Assembly (NCBI GenBank): GCA_001805085.1
Contig: MHEA01000236.1
Coordinates: 1,709-9,667 of the forward strand
Source of the DNA: Nitrospirae bacterium GWC2_57_9
GTDB taxonomy: Bacteria; Nitrospirota; UBA9217
Reading direction: 5' to 3'
DNA length: 7,959 bases
The notes beneath the pieces were generated by a model. That model was not told the origin of the DNA. It saw nothing but the letters and a program-made list of their open reading frames with translations, and ran no database searches. Positions 5,335-7,959 of the stretch are shown here, in pieces. The translations under genes were made by a program, and so were the position numbers. Position 1 is the stretch's first letter. The number at the start of each line of letters is the position of its first letter.

Positions 5335-6661
5335 TTTCTCGTTTCTCCTGGTTGGTCTTATCGTGATTTTCGGGCTGCAGTTTGAGCATCCTGATACGAG
5401 CGATGCGGTTCTTTCTCAAGCGGAGCACCGTGAACATCAGGTTGTTGAAACGGACCTGATCCCCTTCAGCCGGAAGCCTGCCGAAGAGGCCCAACACAAA
5501 ACCGCCGATGGTCTCGAACTCATCTTCAGGAATCGATACCCCCACCCGGTCGTTGACCTTGCCGATATCCGTTTTTCCGTCAACGATAAACCGGTTGGCT
5601 GCGATCTCATCGATCTCGCGCAGTTCCTTCTCCTGCTCGTCGCGGATGTCACCGACGATCTCCTCGATGAGGTCTTCCATGGTGACGAGCCCGTCGGTTC
5701 CCCCGTACTCGTCCCCGACCAGCGCAAGATGGATCCGTTTTTCCCGCATTTCCTTCAACAGTACGCTTACATTCTTGTTCGGCGGCACGATATAGGGCTT
5801 CCGAAGCACCAGGTCAAGCTGAAAAGGCTTGTTCGCCATATGGAGAGGGAGAATGTCCTTGAGATAGACGATGCCCACGATATTATCGATCGTGTCCGCA
5901 TATACCGGAAGCCGCGAAAAGCCGCGGTTGTTCATTATGCGCAGGATTTCCTCTATCCCGGTTCCCGTTTCCACGGCAACAATATCCGTCCGGGGCACCA
6001 TCACCTCTTTGACGACGGTATCGGTGAAACGGAATACGCTGTGAATAAGATCCTCTTCGGACGGTTCAAAAATGCCGCTCTTCCGTCCCTCCCGGATCAG
6101 ATACTTTACCTCGTCCTCGGATATCAACGGGGATTCCTGTGCGCCGTAGATCTTGAAAAAACGCAAAATGACATTGTTCGAGAGGTTGAGCACATGCAGC
6201 AGGGCCGCAAAGAACCTCGACAGCACATCGAGAGGCGCCGATGCCATGAAGGCTATGCGCTCGGAATACCGGAGCGCAAGGGATTTCGGCACCAGTTCAC
6301 CGACGACGAGCGTAACATACGTGATCGCGGTCACAACAAGCCCCACGGCGATCGGTTCCGCGGCCTTCTGAACGAAATCAAGGGGCGCGCTGAGCAGGAG
6401 CGGCTCGATACGCTCCACGGCGATCACGCCTCCCAGAGTGGAAGCGAGGGTCCCGACGAGGGTGACCCCTATTTGAACCGTGCCGAGAAACCGTTCCGGC
6501 TCCTCCTGAAGTTTCTGGACCCTCCTGGCCGAGGAGTGCCCGGTCTTTACCAGATGTCGCACCCGGCTCTTCCTGAGCGAAATAAGAGCGATCTCCGACG
6601 CGGAAAAAAAACCATTCACGAAGATCAGAACAAAAATCAGTAGTAGGTCAAATGTCAACAT
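5312..6661 (-). CDS. CNNM/CorC (HlyC) family membrane protein with CBS domains
   Basis: 449 residues. The N-terminal DUF21/CNNM transmembrane domain (about 1-165) begins LLLIFVLIFVNGFFSASEIA, with further helices near 66-85, 100-122 and 135-160; the helix end VGELVPKSLALRY (119-132) is a family hallmark. A CBS pair follows (about 217-335: VMVPRTDIVAV, GFSRLPVYADTIDNIVGIVY, then LALVGDEYGGTDGLVTMEDL), and then the C-terminal CorC_HlyC domain (about 345-425, including DEFETIGGFVLGLFGRLP). Relatives are linked to Mg2+/Co2+ or polyamine export; haemolysin is a historical misnomer, and the substrate here is unknown. GAAGG lies only two bases before the ATG at 6661; the TTG at codon 2 is better spaced, a trivial difference. 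A hydrophilic tail (about 431-449, rich in Asn, Glu and Lys) extends over the start of purC. It follows the UbiD gene by 98 bases. Confidence 0.93.
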   Translation of the reverse strand: MLTFDLLLIFVLIFVNGFFSASEIALISLRKSRVRHLVKTGHSSARRVQKLQEEPERFLGTVQIGVTLVGTLASTLGGVIAVERIEPLLLSAPLDFVQKAAEPIAVGLVVTAITYVTLVVGELVPKSLALRYSERIAFMASAPLDVLSRFFAALLHVLNLSNNVILRFFKIYGAQESPLISEDEVKYLIREGRKSGIFEPSEEDLIHSVFRFTDTVVKEVMVPRTDIVAVETGTGIEEILRIMNNRGFSRLPVYADTIDNIVGIVYLKDILPLHMANKPFQLDLVLRKPYIVPPNKNVSVLLKEMREKRIHLALVGDEYGGTDGLVTMEDLIEEIVGDIRDEQEKELREIDEIAANRFIVDGKTDIGKVNDRVGVSIPEDEFETIGGFVLGLFGRLPAEGDQVRFNNLMFTVLRLRKNRIARIRMLKLQPENHDKTNQEKRENENTDRT

Positions 6662-6759
6662 AGCCTTCGGTTATTTGCTTCCGGATTACGAATGATGATC
6701 ATGACGGGAGGCACGGAGGCGGTCCTGCCAACACGGGTATGCCTGAGCCGCGGAAAACC
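6662..6759. other. UbiD-corC gap without clear signals
   Basis: 98 bases between the two stop/start points. I find no promoter matching sigma70 spacing and no stem followed by a T run on the minus strand, so read-through from the UbiD gene into the CorC-like gene is likely. The only regulatory-looking element is GAAGG immediately before the next ATG. Confidence 0.4.
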
Positions 6760-7959
6760 CTAAAAACCGTATTCTTTCCACCGTTCTTCGACCTTTTTCT
6801 GCACCTGAGGGTCCATCCGTATCTCGTCGGGCCAGGGACGGGTGAATCCTTCGCCAGGGCCTTTCCGCGTCGCATCTATGCCCATTTTGCCGCCAAATCC
6901 GATCTGCGGGCAGGAATGATCAAGAATATCCAGCGGCCCATCGGTGATCACCACGTCGCGCTGCGGGTCTACGTGGTTCATCACCTTCCAGGTCACTTCA
7001 GAATAATCGTGTATGTTCACATCTTCGTCGCAAACGACGACAAATTTGGAGAGCATGAGCATGCCGGTGCCCCAGATCGTATTGATCACCTTCTTGCCGT
7101 GGCCGGGGTACCGTTTCCGTATCTTGACGATGACATTGTTATGGAATACGCCTTCAACCGGCATGTCCATATCCAGGATATCGGGCGCGACCATCTGGAG
7201 AAGCGGCAGGAATATCCGCTCCGTGGCCTTGCCCAAATAAGCATCCTCCTGCGGAGGCCGGCCGACCAGTGTTGCAGGATAGACGGCGTCCTTTCGATGA
7301 GTGATGGCCGTGACATGGAACACCGGGTACTGGTCGGCTTCCGAGTAGTAGCCGGTATGGTCCCCGAAGGGGCCTTCGATCCTGCGCTCACCCGGGCTAA
7401 CATAACCTTCGAGCACGAATTCTGCCTCAGCAGGGACCCGCACGTCAATGGTCTTGCATTGCACGACCTCAAGAGGTTTTTTGCGCAGGAACCCGGCGAA
7501 AATGAACTCGCCGATGGCAGGCGGGAGCGGCGCCGTTGATGCATAAATGATCGCCGGATCGCCGCCGATCGCCACGGCAACTTCCATCCGCTTCCCTGCC
7601 GCTTCGTAATGCTGATAGTGACGGGCGCCATCCTTGTGTTTGTGCCAGTGCATGCCCGTGGTCCTGTTGTCGAAGACCTGCATTCGGTACATACCGACAT
7701 TCGTGATGTGAGTGACAGGGTCCACGGTGCAGACCATGGGCAGTGTGATGAACCGTCCGCCGTCCGCAGGCCAGCATTTCAAGACAGGGATCTTCGCAAG
7801 GTCTGCCTGTTCGCCGGTCAAAACGACTTCCTGGCAGGGCGCCTTTTTGACGGTCTTGGGGAAAAAACCGGCAAGTTCTGCAAGTTTGGGCAGCATCTGG
7901 AGCTTGTCCATGATGCCGGCACCCGGTCCCGGGAAGAGATTGACGGGATCCACAATATC
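6760..7959 (-). CDS. UbiD-family prenylated-FMN decarboxylase, C-terminal part
   Basis: Partial: the reading frame is open at the right edge, with 399 codons visible before TAG at 6762-6760. Full-length relatives have about 480-600 residues, so roughly 75-100 N-terminal residues are missing. A GTG at 7953 is in frame but lies inside conserved sequence and is not a likely start. UbiD enzymes reversibly decarboxylate aromatic or unsaturated acids using prenylated FMN made by UbiX. Visible hallmarks (fragment numbering): APCQEVVL (40-47), LKCWPADGG (60-68), the cofactor-site NVGMYRMQ (87-94) with its catalytic-type Arg, FVLEGYVSPGE (181-191), and EGPFGDHTGYY (195-205) carrying the acidic residues of the Glu-Arg-Glu/Asp triad; FGGKMGIDATRKGPGEG occurs near the end. 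Likely roles are 4-hydroxybenzoate decarboxylation in ubiquinone synthesis or the equivalent step in futalosine-type menaquinone synthesis; the fragment does not decide. No ubiX is in the window. It is the first visible gene of the corC-purC run. Confidence 0.94.
   Translation of the reverse strand, partial: DIVDPVNLFPGPGAGIMDKLQMLPKLAELAGFFPKTVKKAPCQEVVLTGEQADLAKIPVLKCWPADGGRFITLPMVCTVDPVTHITNVGMYRMQVFDNRTTGMHWHKHKDGARHYQHYEAAGKRMEVAVAIGGDPAIIYASTAPLPPAIGEFIFAGFLRKKPLEVVQCKTIDVRVPAEAEFVLEGYVSPGERRIEGPFGDHTGYYSEADQYPVFHVTAITHRKDAVYPATLVGRPPQEDAYLGKATERIFLPLLQMVAPDILDMDMPVEGVFHNNVIVKIRKRYPGHGKKVINTIWGTGMLMLSKFVVVCDEDVNIHDYSEVTWKVMNHVDPQRDVVITDGPLDILDHSCPQIGFGGKMGIDATRKGPGEGFTRPWPDEIRMDPQVQKKVEERWKEYGF

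Noticed and set aside
5261..6643. 460-codon ORF on the plus strand opposite the CorC-like gene
   Set aside because: It is a GC-rich antisense shadow; its product is rich in Arg, Asp and His with no domain pattern, while the minus strand encodes a complete, well-conserved family protein.
6655..6702. 15-codon ORF overlapping the start of the CorC-like gene
   Set aside because: No ribosome site precedes its ATG; a short ORF of this size is expected by chance.
7951..7953. GTG as the true start of the UbiD-type gene
   Set aside because: Family proteins extend roughly 75-100 residues further, and the frame remains open to the window edge.

Overview
The window reads as chromosomal core DNA from an anaerobic or respiratory, diderm (Gram-negative) bacterium, most likely Desulfobacterota (former deltaproteobacteria) or Nitrospirota. 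This rests on a Lol lipoprotein-export system (two membranes), a CcsA/CcsB/HemX-type cytochrome c or haem biogenesis gene (System II), a UbiD-type decarboxylase (quinone or aromatic acid metabolism) and moderately GC-rich coding DNA. I could not run a similarity search, so the phylum is an inference.

Every convincing gene lies on the minus strand, so transcription runs from high to low coordinates. In that order: a UbiD-family decarboxylase, cut at the right edge (6760-7959); a CNNM/CorC-type membrane protein with CBS domains (5312-6661); purC (4450-5334), which overlaps the end of the CorC-like gene; a near-consensus sigma70 promoter (4411-4439); lysS (2860-4338); a LolC/E-type permease (1535-2770); a small one-helix membrane protein (1227-1478); lolD (547 to about 1230); an intergenic stretch of 165 bp with a second sigma70-like promoter (423-452); and the start of a CcsB/HemX-family gene cut at the left edge (1-381).

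The natural units are ubiD-corC-purC (metabolism and membrane), lysS-lolC-small protein-lolD (tRNA charging plus lipoprotein release from the inner membrane), and a haem or cytochrome c unit starting with the ccsB-like gene. Only one Lol permease gene is present, so the transporter may be a LolD2 plus permease homodimer unless a partner is encoded elsewhere.

No mobile element, phage, CRISPR, defence locus, tRNA or rRNA is visible, and I see no whole new system. The worthwhile details are small: a lolD whose conserved N-terminus has no ATG, GTG or TTG start but an ATA behind a well placed Shine-Dalgarno site; related 7-bp repeat units at gene junctions, including a near-identical motif running from the stop codons of lysS and lolD; a possible 23-codon leader ORF ending one base before lolC; and an unrecognised one-helix protein between the two Lol genes.
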